Below the pieces are notes generated by a model. It searched no databases. It was not told where the DNA came from and saw nothing but the letters and a program-made list of their open reading frames with translations. A stretch of DNA of 64,000 bases. Origin: Anaeramoeba flamelloides. Taxonomy: Eukaryota; Metamonada; Anaeramoebidae. A program made the translations under genes and the position numbers. The DNA lies in the NCBI GenBank assembly GCA_027625915.1, contig JANTQA010000070.1, forward strand, positions 14,941,545 through 15,005,544. Direction: 5' to 3'. Positions 1-12,229 of this stretch are shown in pieces (position 1 is the stretch's first letter; each line of letters begins with the position of its first letter).

Positions 1-304
1 GTACTGAATTGGAAGATTTTTTTTTTTTTGACATTTTCTTATAAAATTAAGATTTTTTACTTTTTTCTTTTTCAAGCCCCTTTTAACTTTTTTCACATAG
101 ACATTTTGATGGTTGCCCCAACAGGACAGAATACCTGAAATCTAAATCTTAAAAAAATGTCAAAAAAAAATACAAAAAATTCTAAAATAAACTGGTTTGG
201 CATCGATTGAAATTTTGTTGAAAAAAAATTCTACTTTTTTTGTGCAGCCGTTACCTCCTTTTAATTAATAATTTTCCAAATTTTCATTTACTCCTTCACA
301 AGGA

Positions 305-879
305 GGAATATGGTGTCTTAAAAAATAGAGTTTTTTTGATAAAAATTGATTTTTCTGGATAAATATTTGAGTTTCATAATATTGATACAAATTATGAAAA
401 GTAAATTTTTCTATCATTTTATTTTATAGTTTATCATGATTTGTTGACAAAAATGACTTTCCAAATGATCAAATTTGATTTCAAAAAAAATTTTAATTTA
501 CAAAACATAATTGAAATACAGTCAGTTTCACTTTTAAGGCACAAACTTTCAACGAAATTTAAGGAACAAAAAATTTCTCAAATTAAGGCACATTTTTTGG
601 AATTTTAATTTTTACAATTTATTTTACTAGAATCTGAATTTTGTGCCTTAATTTGAGATTTTTTTTGTGCCTTAAATTTCGTTGAAAGTTTGTGCCTTAA
701 AAGTGAAACTGACTGTATTTGGAAAACGATCTCAAATTAGAATTCGTTTTTAGCTTAATGAAAGGATTATGTCTCAATTTTGCTATTCCCAATTTGTATC
801 AATATTATGAAACTCAAATATTTATCCAGAAAAATCAATTTTTATCAAAAAAACTCTATTTTTTAAGACACCATATTCC
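305..879. repeat. Perfect 89-bp inverted repeat with 397-bp spacer
   Basis: Positions 305-393 and 791-879 are exact reverse complements over 89 bases. Homology stops at both ends of the arms. The spacer holds a complete copy of the window's short palindromic transposon (519-715). The arms are not related to that transposon. Perfect identity means a recent inverted duplication or a foldback element; it could also be an assembly artefact of the palindrome. Confidence 0.9.
519..715. mobile_element. Short palindromic TA-inserting element (MITE), copy 1
   Basis: The element starts CAGTCAGTTTCAC and ends in its reverse complement, flanked by TA on both sides (517-518 and 716-717). The arms carry TTAAGGCACAAACTTTCAAC and a TCTCAAATTAAGG block, and about 80 bases of each arm pair with the other. 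The centre is a short A/T-rich loop. It has no coding capacity. TA duplication and CAGT termini suggest mobilisation by a Tc1/mariner-class transposase (inference). Confidence 0.93.
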
Positions 880-990
880 AACTTGTGTTGAAATTACTCA
901 AAATATCCAGAAAAAACAAATAAAATTATGTTTACTCAAAATTTATTGAATTTGATGAAGAAAAAAACAAATAGTAAAAATTAGAAAAAA

Positions 991-1022
991 ATGAAGGTAC
1001 AATATATATATTGTACCTTCAT
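991..1022. repeat. Perfect 32-bp palindrome
   Basis: ATGAAGGTAC followed by alternating A/T and then its exact reverse complement. It lies directly before the (AC)n microsatellite and could extrude as a cruciform. Confidence 0.85.
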
Positions 1023-1023
1023 T

Positions 1024-1036
<13 letters not shown>

Positions 1037-1102
<66 letters not shown>
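1037..1102. repeat. (AC)n microsatellite
   Basis: About 33 uninterrupted AC units, flanked by (AT)n on both sides. Confidence 0.98.
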
Positions 1103-1104
<2 letters not shown>

Positions 1105-1112
<8 letters not shown>

Positions 1113-1683
1113 TAAAAATAATATAAACAACCAAAAATGATAAATTGAAAAATTAAAGTAAATAGTATTTATTTGATAGTTGGAAGACGGTGATTTAATT
1201 AATTTAGCTTTGGTTAGAAGATATGATAATTGCAGTGTGAGTATTTTTGAATATTTATTCTATTATTTCTAAATATATAAATTATGATTTTTATATATTT
1301 ATAATGTATATTAATTGTTAAATAGACTATTTTTGAAAGATTTCTATAAAACAATTAATGGTTATATATATATATATATATATAATTTTGAATTAAAATG
1401 AATTAAGATATTAAAAGATATTAAAAATTAAAAAAAGAGATAAAAATCGAATTCTATAATTAAAAATTGTAAGAGAAAAAAGAAAAAGAAATTATTTAAT
1501 ATATAAAAATCGGGGTAAATGTGGATCAAATCACCAATTTTTGATAAATTTTATTTTTTTAACAATTCAAAATCTATTTCACCATTAAAATTATAAAAAT
1601 TAGCAGCGATAATTGATATTTTTATTTATTTTCCAATTTCTTTTTGTTTATTCCATGATGATCCATAATTGAAAATTATATTA

Positions 1684-1758
<75 letters not shown>

Positions 1759-2300
1759 CATGAAATTCATTGAAATTTCATTGAATTATATACCATTGAA
1801 AATAATAAAAACATACAAATACTCACAAAACAAAACAAAAACATTAAATCAAAAGTATTTTAACTTTTTTGAGTTGGTAAAACAAAAAAATCTGATGGTA
1901 CATTTGTTTAAATTCTAAGAGTAATATTGATCGATCCAATGGTTAGATACTATCAACTAATTTTATTTGTGTTCAAATATTTAACAATACTTTTACATTA
2001 TATCAGTCATTGAAAAAAAAAAATTTCAATAGAATTAAAAAAGTTATACCTTTCAAAAAATGTAAATGAAAATAAAAACTATAAGATAAAAAAAAGATTT
2101 TCTAAATATACACAAAAAACAAAAATATTTCCAATTTGAATGAAATTGTATTATTGTGATGATTTGAACTAATTTAATCGTGTTGAAAATTTTGAATTTT
2201 AGTTTATATTAAATATGCTTGAAATTTAAAAATATTTTTGTTTTCAAATATCTTTTTTACAAAATCATTATTTAGGTAAGAAAAAAAAATTAAAATATTA
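1105..2300. other. Gene-free stretch with (AT)n and (AAT)n tracts
   Basis: It holds (TA)n near 1363-1384 and about 25 AAT units at 1684-1758. No coding pattern was recognised. Confidence 0.7.
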
Positions 2301-2309
2301 TTTCATTTA

Positions 2310-3875
2310 GAGTGTTGAAAAAAATACCGGACAAGAAAATAATCCCGGACAAGATTTTTTGAAGTTGAGTATTTGAGAATCATTTTTTTTGTCTTTTATT
2401 AATTAATAATGAATCAAAGCTTAAAACACTATCTTTGTTTTTCTGAAATCCGATCTTTAAATTCAAATCTTGAAAAGGCTGTTCAGATTTATATTTTATC
2501 ACAAGAAGAAAAAAGGGGATTGAGTTATCGATTTTTATCGGATTATTTTCAAGTCCCCAAAAGCACACTGCATGATGCTGTTAAGTCTTATCGGCGTTTT
2601 CAAAGAGCTGGGAAGTCTGGGAGACCATTGCTTTTGTCAAAAAATGAAGAGATTTTACTATGTAGATTTGTCAGACATAAAGCAAATATTGGTGAATGTC
2701 TGACAAAGGAAGAGACTCTTGAACATGCTAATGATCTAATTGATAAGTGGATTCAAACCAACGAAAACCCACAAAGAAAAAGACAACTAATATCTTCAAA
2801 AATGTGGGTTAATGGTTTTGCATTACGTAATGAGTTTGTAATTAAAAAAGTTACAAATTTGGAACAATCTCGTGCGTATGTTACACTCAAAGAATTGAAA
2901 AGCTTCTGGGATAAACTGGAAGATTTATTCCAGAAAAATTCTTATTTGCCTGAATTTATTTTTAATTGTGACGAAACTGTAGTTGGTTCTTATAAGAAGA
3001 GAAATACCTTTGTTGGGTTAACACCAAAAGATAAGAACAAAGCCCAAAGAATCTTTAAAAAAAATAAATATCCACACTACACTCCTCGTCACAATTTCTG
3101 CATCAGGTTCACATCTTCCCAGCTTATTAATCACGCCAAGAAAAACTTTAGTTAAAAGTTATTTAAGCACGGAGATAACAAATGACCTCTGTTTTACACA
3201 TGGACCCAAAGGTTGGATTACAAAGGAAATTTTTCACGATTGGGTTCGTGATATTTTCATTCCTTTAATTAACGAACGCCGCAATGACCAAAACATACCA
3301 GTTCTTTTAGTGCTAGATGGGCATAGTTCAAGATTGGATTTAGATTCTCTTGAATCATTAGCAAAGGCCAATATTCAAGTAGCAGTAATTCCCGCCCATA
3401 GTTCACATATTACTCAACCCCTTGATAGAACAACCTTTTCAGTCTTCAAAAATCATTTAAGAAAGAGTACAATGGAAACCAAACTAGAGAAGAATTTAGA
3501 AACTATACTAGATTGCTTGCAAAAGAGTTTAACAATTAAAACCATAAAAAGTGGATTTTCAAGAGCTGGGATTTACCCATTAGATTTTGAAAAAAATTGA
3601 AGAGATTGCTGACTCCAATATTATAGAACAAACTCACTCCAAACCAGTCAGAAAAAAAAGAAAAACAATTAAAATCTCTGGCAAAATAATCACTAGTGAA
3701 AAATTCTTGAAAAAAATTGTCTGATAAAGTTGATAAGCATTAAAATGAAAGATTAAACACATATAGTTCTTACTAACTTTTACCTAACCTCTCAATAAAA
3801 TAATTGTTCTCCTTTTAAAATTTTGAAAATGTTTGTCCGGTATTTTTTTCCTGTCCGGTATTTTTTTCAACACTC
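2310..3875 (+). mobile_element. pogo/Tigger-like DNA transposon, 1566 bp
   Basis: The first and last 24 bases (2310-2333 and 3852-3875) are perfect inverted repeats, starting GAGTGTTG and reaching CCGGACA. A second CCGGACA motif lies just inside each end. TA flanks both sides (2308-2309, 3876-3877), the target duplication expected of the Tc1/mariner/pogo superfamily. The interior is filled by a transposase reading frame in the same orientation. Intact ends with a broken frame mean it could still be moved in trans. Confidence 0.92.
2409..3723 (+). pseudogene. pogo/Tigger-like DDE transposase, frameshifted
   Basis: This would cut and paste the surrounding element in the nucleus. The N-terminal part (from the ATG at 2409) has a helix-turn-helix-like region, with FLSDYFQVPKSTLHDAVKSY near residues 42-61 and then a GRP linker. 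The DDE core follows: NCDETVV, then LVLDGHSSRLD, then the PAHSSHITQPLD block typical of this family and GFSRAGIYPLDF. Two frame changes break it, one near 3075-3090 and one in the A-run at 3591-3597. After the second, coding continues to a stop at 3721-3723. The catalytic motifs look preserved; the breaks are small indels, so either recent decay or sequencing error is possible. Confidence 0.88.
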
Positions 3876-4286
3876 TAATAAAAAAATGTTTTAAAAAATT
3901 TTAAAATAAATAATTTTTTTAAAAGTATTCAAGAAAATCTGAAAATTAACAACTTAAAAAAATAAAAATTATTTTAGTTTTTTAAAATGTTTAAGTTAAT
4001 CTCAGAACTTTTATTATCATAATTAAACCTACAAAACTTGTTTAGAATTTTTTGAAAGTTTTATTTTTATTTTATTTTAGTTTTTTCTGTTGTTTTTTGA
4101 ATTTAGTGCTCAAGTGTTGAAAATAGATTAATTTTATTCATTTGGGAAGAATGATGGAAATTTTAACATTAAAGTAAAAAGAAAATCTGAAAATTGGTTG
4201 ATTTTGAAATATAAATTTGGAAAAATAATCGTTATGAAAATAAAAACCAAAAAGATTTTTAATTGTGAATATAAGAAAAAATGTTA

Positions 4287-4483
4287 CAGTCAGTTTCACT
4301 TTTAAGGCACAAACTTTAAACGAAATTTAAGGCACAAAAAAAATCTAAAATTAAAGCACAAAATTCAGCTTCTAGTAAAATAAATTGTAAAAATTAAAAT
4401 TCCAAATTTTGTGCCTTAATTTGAGATTTTTTTTGTGCCTTAAATTTCGTTGAAAGTTTGTGCCTTAAAAGTGAAACTGACTG
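4287..4483. mobile_element. Short palindromic MITE, copy 2
   Basis: Complete copy with CAGTCAGTTTCAC termini and flanking TA at 4285-4286 and 4484-4485. It sits at the edge of a dispersed repeat that also occurs near 54.1 kb. Confidence 0.93.
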
Positions 4484-4485
4484 TA

Positions 4486-4800
4486 TGTGATTTCTTTTAT
4501 TTTCAATCAAATCCTTTTTTTTAAGAATCAAACTTTTAAAATTATAAATCACCCACTCATTATAATGATGATTAATGATTTTACTGGTTAAAAACACTAT
4601 CCAAAAAATAATAATAAAAAAATAATAAGAATTCCAAACTCAGAGAAAACCTCTATAAAATTTGATTGTTTTTCAAAAAAAGTAGATCTAATTAAGCTAT
4701 CAAACAATTGCTTGAGTATTATAGAGACGCCATACTTTAATGAGCTTTAGGTAGGTTTATTATTAGTTTCATAAAAATTTGATTGTTAAAAAAAGGGGGA
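4486..4800. repeat. Dispersed repeat, copy 1 (partner at 54.06-54.39 kb)
   Basis: Shares ordered blocks with 54060-54390, including TTTTAAAATTATAA, the CCCACT block, GATGATTAATGA and AAAAAGTAGATC. It is diverged, without obvious coding capacity or recognised termini. Confidence 0.7.
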
Positions 4801-5390
4801 TTTGATTGTAAATAAAAGAAATTACATAACATTTTTTCTTATATTCACAATTAAAAATCTTTTTGGTTTTTATTTTTATAACCATTATTTTTTCACTTCT
4901 ATACTACTATTTTAAAGGGATTAAGGAAGTGAGTAAAAATTTCAAAAATTGAGTACCATCATTTATGTGAAACTGGATGATTCGAATCATTTCTTTAATC
5001 AAATACATTGATATTTTAATAAATACAAGTGGGATATATCCTAGTATAAGATATTTCCATTCCAACTAAAAATCCGAATTTAAAAAAAATGAAAAGATTG
5101 ATCAAAAAAAATAAATGAAAATCATTTATTACTTGATCTAATCTATAACATTTTACACAATTTCTTTTTTCTTTATCTGGTTTTATTTTTGTTTCTTTAT
5201 GAAAAAAAATTTTTTTTTGGAAAATTTTTGATAACAAATTGCTTTTTATTTCTACAGAATTCACAAAATGAATTTAAAAATCCTATTTTCATCTAATACG
5301 TCGAATTTTGGATTGGTCCAGAAAATATGAGATTTTTTTAAAATTCCTCTTAAGAAAAAAGATTTATTAAGGAATTGGTTTGATTTTATA

Positions 5391-5593
5391 CAGTCAGTTT
5401 CGTTTTTAAGGCACAAACTTTCTACGAAATTTAAGGCACAAAAAAAATCTCAAATTAAGGCACATGATTTCAAATTCTAGTATAAAATTCAGATTTGTGA
5501 AAATTAAAATCCTAAAAAATTGTGCCTTAATTTGAGATTTTTTTGTACCTTAAATTTCGTTGAAAGTTTGTGCCTTAAATGTGAAACTGACTG
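5391..5593. mobile_element. Short palindromic MITE, copy 3
   Basis: CAGTCAGTTTCG start and matching inverted end, with TA at 5389-5390 and 5594-5595. The arms have a few substitutions against copies 1 and 2. Confidence 0.92.
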
Positions 5594-5595
5594 TA

Positions 5596-6900
5596 ATTAT
5601 TTATTTCGATAAAAATTAGAACTTAAAAAAATTATGAATATTATTCGAATTTTTCTAAAATTTTCTTTTATTTTGGGTTTATATTTTGAAACTGTTTTTT
5701 GATTCCGAATTTTCAACCCCTTTATTTTAATTTTTGAAATAGTTTTCTTTATTTTCTTTTTATTTGATATAAATATTTGTAAAAAGGATTTTGAAAAAAA
5801 AATTGTAAAAAAATGGTTTGTAAAATATTAATAACTAAACCCCATTTCAAAATAATTGCCCATTAAAAATCAAATAGTAAATAAAAATTTTTTAGAGATT
5901 GAAGTTATCTATTTTAATAAAAAAAATACTATTTTAGTATTCAGTTCGATAAACTAGAAATATTTGTTTCATCTAAAAATAAAAGAAAAAAAAAGTAAAA
6001 AAAAAATAATAATTGGAAAATTTATTATGAAACCTAGTTTATTAACAGGGCGAGTAACTCAAGTTTATAATTTGTTTGGATTCATATAAATTAAGAAGAT
6101 AAAGAAAACAAATATTCAAAAATAGGTTTTGCTTAGATTACAATTTTTTCATTATTGATTTCGACAAATTTATTTGGAGTGGTGATCTTTCGTGTTTGAT
6201 TTTCTATAAGAAAAGATTTATTTCAAATACACAACCTTTTGGATCTTTTTTTGGTTTACTCTTTAATTAATTTCACTCATTTCTAGTCCTCAAGAGTAAA
6301 TATAAAACTGGGATCAAAAAATTTTTTTATTGTTCAACAAATTCAAAATTTTCTTAAAATACGATTTTTGGTGTTTAGAAGTCTCTAGGACGTCTAGTTT
6401 TCGAGATATTGATCAAAATCGATTTTTATATACAAATTTTTTAATAGTGATTTTCACAACTATTTTGGACAAAAACTTGAAAAATATAAGAGCCAAAAAA
6501 AAAAAATGAAAAATTGAGATTGTTTTTATATTTTTTATATAGTGACCCCCATAGATTAAATGGAATTTTTAAGTTTTTTTTTTGAAAAAAAAAAAAAAAA
6601 AAATTTTTTTTAATTGTAGGTTTTAGTAAACTAATTTCAATAATAGAGGGCCCAAAATTTTCTATTGAAAATTTTTATTATTCTTTAAATAATTAATTCA
6701 AATAATATATAAATTATTTATTTGAATGTTATTTCATAATAATTAATTGTAATTGAGATAAAATTAATTAAAATTAATATTTTATATTAATAATTTGAAT
6801 TTTTAAAGATTTTCTCAAAAAAATTTTCAATTGGAAAGAAATTTTAATTTTATATTTTTTTTTTTCCTTTTTTTTCATTTTTTCTTTTTATTTTCTTTTT
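5596..6900. other. A/T-rich stretch without recognised gene
   Basis: No coding pattern was seen. A GGGCCC with adjoining AAAATTTT lies near 6650, upstream of the transposase at 6.95 kb. Another GGGCCC lies near 8250. They may mark that element's ends, but I could not align clear inverted repeats. Confidence 0.5.
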
Positions 6901-6949
6901 GATTCAATTTCTGATTTTGGATATTGGATTTTTTACTAATATTTTTTAC

Positions 6950-8184
6950 ATGTTAGAGAATTATAGAAATAATTTAAATGAAAGAGAAATTCGATTAAAT
7001 ATAATACTATTATATGAAGAGGGGTTAAGTCAAAGAAAAATTGCAGAAAGATTGAATATAACAAGAAAAAAGGTTAGATATTGGATAAAAAAATTTCAAA
7101 CAAAAGAGTATTTTTTCTTTTTTCTTTTTTCTTTTTTTTTCTTTTTCTTTACTTTTTTCTTTCTTACTTTCTTTTGTTTTTGTTTTTTTTCTTTTGCTTT
7201 TTTTAGTACGTTAGAAAATACATATTCAACAGGTCGAAAAAGAAAACAAAACGAGGAAAAAAAAAATTCTTATTGAAAATATTACAAAAGATAATCGTAA
7301 AATGAGTTGCAAAAAATTAAAATCTTTTTTTATCAAATAACCACGATATAAATCTATCAACAACAACAATTTACAATATAAGAAAAGAACTTAAATTTAA
7401 TTTTTTATTACCAAAAAAAAAAGAACACTGCTAACAATTAAACAAAAAGAAAAAAGATTAAAATTTGCAAAAAAATATCTCAACAATCCTATTGATTGGA
7501 AGAAAGTGATTTCTACAGATGAAAAATGGTTTTATTTTTCTAGTTTAAAAAGAAAAATTTGGAGACAAACTGGTGAAAGAGATGGTATGTTTTTTTTTTT
7601 TTTTTTTTTTAATTCATCTCCTTTTATTGAATATTTAAAAAAAGCAAGTTAATTCTCTTCATTCAATTTTGCAAAAAATTAAAATAAATAAAAAAATTTA
7701 AATAATTTTTTATAATAGATTCAGTTTTTGAGAGGTTTACTAAATTTAGACCAAAAGTGATGTTTTTCGATGGAATAAATTATTCATATCAATCAACATT
7801 AATAAAGTGTCCAAAAATAGTAAACTCGGAATCTTATCAAAAAAACATTATTTCCAGAAGTAAACTTTTTTCTGGTATGGATAATCTTTTTGGTAAAAAA
7901 CAATGGATATTGATGCAAGATGGAGCTACTTCGCATACATCAATATCAACAAAAGAGTATCTGAAAAAGAAATGTAATGTTTTTAAAAAATGGCCACCCA
8001 ACTCACCGGATTTAAATCCAATTGAACATTTATGGGGGATTATGGACAAAAAATAAGTGACGAGACACCTAAAATAAAAAACCAATTAATTAAAAAATGT
8101 AGACAAGTTTGGAATAATATCGAATGGGAAATAATAGAAAATCTTTGCAATTCAATGGAAAAAAGATTAAGATTGGTAATATAA
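6950..8184 (+). pseudogene. Tc1/mariner transposase, two introns, frameshifted (Tc1 copy 1)
   Basis: A DD34E transposase. The N-terminus (ATG at 6950) has a helix-turn-helix: EEGLSQRKIAERLNI then KVRYWIKKF. The catalytic motifs follow in order: STDEKWFY (first Asp), LMQDGATSHTS (second Asp) and NSPDLNPIEHLW (Glu), with 34 residues between the second Asp and the Glu. Two pyrimidine-rich GT..AG introns interrupt it, at 7108-7206 and 7585-7718. Frame changes occur near 7268, 7340 and 8050, mostly in A-runs; the last part reads to a stop at 8184. No convincing terminal repeats were found. It is probably inactive unless the indels are sequencing errors. Confidence 0.87.
7585..7718 (+). other. Intron in Tc1 copy 1 transposase
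   Basis: GTATGT donor, T-run, and ATAATAG acceptor. Splicing gives phase 1 and a D-S-V-F-E junction. Tc1 copy 2 (27056-27138) has an intron at the same codon and phase. Confidence 0.75.
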
Positions 8185-8651
8185 TTAAAAGGGGAATGTA
8201 TTAATGGCTTTTATTAATTTGAAAAAAAAAAAAAAATACAAAAAAGAAGGGCCCAAAAAAAAAATTTTTTTTTTAAAATTTTTTTTTTTATAAAAAGTTA
8301 ATTCAAAATAAATAAAAACTCAACAAATATAATTTATATTATTTAATTTTTATTTTAATTGTTCTAAATATTCGTTAATTTATTATTATTTTTTTTTATT
8401 ATTATTTTGTTTACCCCACTTTTTTGAATCTAGTTTATATATAATATGTTAAAATATTCTACCCATCACACGTAAAAACTACTTAGTTACCAGTATTTAT
8501 CCGAATTTTGGTACCTTAAGAGGATTTGAATTTTTGAAAAAAAAAATTTGAAAAGATTTAAAGGTAAATTCATGTAGCAAACATGTATACTTCTATTGAT
8601 CAAATTATATATAAAAATTAAAAAAAAAAATAAAAAAAACTATTAATTTAA

Positions 8652-8731
8652 TTGATCTAATCAGGAATCGAACTCGGGCTACACACTTTTCAAATTTTGA
8701 GATCTCAGTGCTCTACCGCTGAGCTAATGAG
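8652..8731 (-). pseudogene. tRNA-like sequence (pseudo-tRNA)
   Basis: On the minus strand a box-A-like TTAGCTCAGCGGTAGAGC is followed by a box-B-like GAGTTCGATTCC. The spacing exceeds a standard tRNA by about ten bases. Acceptor, anticodon and T stems do not pair well. It may be a decayed tRNA, an intron-bearing tRNA I cannot fold by eye, or a tRNA-derived repeat head. Confidence 0.35.
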
Positions 8732-8822
8732 TAATTATTGGATATTTTAAAATTATAAAATTCTGAAGATAAAAAAATTGAATTTTTAATTGAGTAATTT
8801 TTCTAATATATATATATATATA

Positions 8823-9019
8823 TAGTAAGTTTCACTTTTAAGACACAAACTTTCAACGAAATTTAAGGCACAAAAAAAATCTCAAATTAAGGTATAAAAT
8901 TCAAATTCTAGTAAAATAATTTGTGAAAATTAAAATTCCAAAAAATGTGCCTTAATTTGAGATTTTTTTTGTGCCTTAAATTTCGTTGAAAGTTTATGTC
9001 TTAAAAGTGAAACTGACTG
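8823..9019. mobile_element. Short palindromic MITE, copy 4
   Basis: The right end is canonical (GAAACTGACTG then TA). The left terminus is eroded to AGTAAGTTTCAC and abuts a (TA)n tract. Confidence 0.9.
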
Positions 9020-10985
9020 TATATTTTTTTTTGAAAAAATAAAACTCTAAGTTTTCTACGATTAATTTTTTTTTTCATTGTAAAAAAATTAAAAAATTTC
9101 GAATTGAATTGAAAAAAACTTATATAAAAAAAAATTTTTTTTTTTGAAAAAAATCATTTTAATAGGAAACTCTAGTAAAAATTTTTTCGAATTTTTTTAG
9201 CATTTTTTTCTATATTTTTCTAGTGATTACACTATCAGAAATTTGAAAAAATGAATTTTTAGATAAAATAAGATGAGGTCTAATAATTTTTTACTTCAAA
9301 ATATTGATAATGTGAATTTTTTTATGATAAATTAGAAAAAAATGAAATTTTTCTACTGTTTTCCTATTATTAAAAATTTTTTTTTTAAATATTGTTTTTC
9401 AGTTAAAATAAAAATAAAAATCATTTTTTTTGAGATGTTTAAAAAAATTTTTTTTTTTTTCAAAGTTACCAATTTTTAGTACATTTAAAAAATATTTTGA
9501 AAAAAATTTTTTATAGACATTTTTGAAAATTTTCAATTTTGAAAAAAGTCAAAAACACCCATTTTAAATAATAATTATTTTCGAAACCTCTAAGGTTGTT
9601 TCCTTTTATGTCGTTTTTTTTTTTGGATTGCCACCATAGATTGTTTTAATAAAGAGTTCTAAATATTTGAACAACTATAGATCAAATGAAAAAGGCTGTT
9701 TATTAAATTTTGATTTAGAACTTTATAGATGGGTTGAATCTAAAAAGCTCTGGTTTTTAAGAATAAGATTTGGTTTTCGAAATTTTCTTTTTGGTTGCTT
9801 TGCTTTTTTTTTTTATTTTTTTTTTTTGTGTTTTTATTTTTTTTTTATTACAGCACAAGTATAAATTGAAAAATCAATTTTTTTAAAATATTGAGAAATA
9901 TAGTAAATTATTTTACCTAAACCATCAAAAATACTCTAAATATTTGATTTTTGAAATTTAGAGTATTCTATCTTCTACATTTTAAAAGATATTTCCCATT
10001 TTCATTTTTTCAAAAAAAAAAAAATAATTTTTTATTTTTGAAATTTTTATTTTTTTATTTGTGCAAAATTAGAAAAAATATATTTTTTTAGAAAATTTTA
10101 AATTGTTCCCACTAGAGTAAAATTTTATAAAAAAATTATTTTTGGTAAAATTTTGGGCCCAAGGCCAAAAAATAAAAAAATAATTTTTTTAAATTTTTTT
10201 TTGTAAACATATTTGAAAAAAAAAATTTTTTTTTTGGTCATATATATTATAAATAATAATAAAAAATAATACTTAAAATATTATTTCAAATTTTAAAAAT
10301 AATTTATATATAACTAAAAAAATTTTTTTTTTTCATTTTAATTTTAATTATACAGTCTTAATTGATGATATTCGTTTCATATATATTTAAATAAAATTAT
10401 TATAAAAATAGAAAAAAAATAAAAATATTAACACCAAATTTTATATATAAAAATTTACAAATATTTTATTTGAATCTATTTTATAAAATAATTTATATAT
10501 AAAAATATTATTTTCAAAATTTTATTTTGGGTATTTTTTTTGATTTATCATTTTTTTAAGAAAAAATAAAAAAAAAATTTTATAATTTTTTTTATAATAA
10601 TTTATTAAAAAGTATTTGAAAAAAAAATTTATTTTATTAAAAAATCTTTATTATTAAACTCAAATAATATTTTTTTCATTATAAAAATTTGAAAGAATTT
10701 TTTTATATAAAAAAAAATTTTTTTTGAAATTTTAAAAAAATTGAAATTTTAACTATAAAAAAATTTTTATAATTTTTTTTTTAAAATTTTAAAAAAAATT
10801 TTTTTTCCTATCAGATTTTTCTTTTATATTATTAGTGTTAATAGAAAAAAGTAGTTTTAAAAAAAAAAAATTTTTTTTAAATTAAAAACTTAGGAAAATT
10901 GTATATTTTTTTGGTTATATTACTTGTTTAAAAATTTTAAAAAAATCAATTTTGAAGAAAAAAATATTTTCAATTTACAACAAAT
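9020..10985. other. Gene-poor A-tract/T-tract region
   Basis: Almost entirely alternating A-runs and T-runs with repeated AAAAATTTTT junctions and very little G or C. No coding pattern was recognised. Intrinsically bent or matrix-attachment-like DNA is possible (inference only). Confidence 0.55.
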
Positions 10986-11056
10986 AGTCTAATGTCTCAA
11001 CGGTAGAGCGCCAGATCTAGAGTAAAAAAATCTAATGTCACGAGTTCGAGATCTGG
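10986..11056 (+). pseudogene. tRNA-like sequence (pseudo-tRNA)
   Basis: Box-A-like TGTCTCAACGGTAGAGCG and box-B-like GAGTTCGAGATC are separated by a spacer with an A-run. The acceptor stem does not pair. It resembles the 8.7 kb sequence in the box-A core and lies on the other side of the A/T-tract region. Confidence 0.35.
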
Positions 11057-11059
11057 AAG

Positions 11060-12229
11060 TATCAAAAAATTTCTAATTTTTTTTATTTTTTTTTTCAAAA
11101 TTTCTTAAACTGGATCATTTAAAGTATCTGAGTTTACAAGCTGAGTTTAATTTGAATTTTGTTAGAAATTTTTTTTTTTGAAAGAACACCAATTAATTAA
11201 GTGCCAATTTTCTGGTAACATCTGAAAAAAAATTATTTTTTTCAGTAGAGAGAGTAGAAGTTTTAGTCAAAATATAATTTACTAATGTTTACTATTAAAA
11301 AAAAAATATTCTTAAAATTGAGTTTAAACTTATGAGAGATCCTACTAAAAATATTTAAAAACACATTTTAATTTTCATTTTTGATGGGATCCTTAATTTC
11401 TATATTTATTGGCCAATATATCAAAAAAATATCCCAATTAAATTTTTTGAAAGTAAAAATTAAAAAGGGGCAATATATCTTTAAATAAAGGTTCTAGAGA
11501 GCTATGGACATCAAAAATGAAATCTCCAAATAAAAATGAAATTATTTATGCGAAAAAAATTTTCAGATCCTTGATTTTCAATTCCGACTAGTGTAGTGTA
11601 ATTTGTTCCTAAAAATTTCTTTTAAAAACAAATGAAAAAAAGAAAAAAACTTTCAGTAAAGAAAGGATTTTTTTGTTGCCCAAATAGAATCAGGGGCTAT
11701 TAATTTCGAACTGTCATTTTTTTTTGGATCACCCTGCCAGTTGTTTTCACCAAAGGATTCTAAATATTTCAGCCTTCTCAGATCGACGATAGAAAAAATT
11801 TTTTTTATTTGTGTCGGTCATTTGGAACTTTTATAGATGGGTTGAATCAAAAAGCTGGTTTTAAATTTGGTTTTTCGAAATTTTTCTTTTTCAGTTTAAT
11901 CTATTTAGGGTGAAGTCCTGAACTACTTACATTGCCTAACTTTACTTTCTTTTTGAAAAAATTAACTTTATTCCAATATACTTATATATATATATATAAC
12001 CTATATATATACTTACTATTAAATGGTAGCTTATTTTTACCCCCAAGAAAAACCCCTAAAGGGGCTTCGTACCCACCTCTGAGGTTGGTTGTATAGATTA
12101 GAATTGATCGATTCAAAAATAAGTATTGGTTTTTGGATAAATAATATAGTAATTATTTTTTTAACTTAAGGGATTTAATCTCTTTAACTTTTAAAAGAAT
12201 AAAATGTTGAACAAATTACGAACACCCTA
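11060..12229. other. No recognised gene; one GC-richer hairpin
   Basis: No coding pattern was seen. AACCCCTAAAGGGGCTT at 12051-12067 forms a hairpin, followed by a CCACCTC/GAGGTTGG pair. Confidence 0.5.

Noticed and set aside
719-949. 76-residue open frame after MITE copy 1
   Set aside because: It runs straight through one arm of the perfect 89-bp inverted repeat and has no family signature; it is probably chance.
943-1134. Open frame made of Cys-Val repeats
   Set aside because: It is only the (AC)n microsatellite read on the minus strand.
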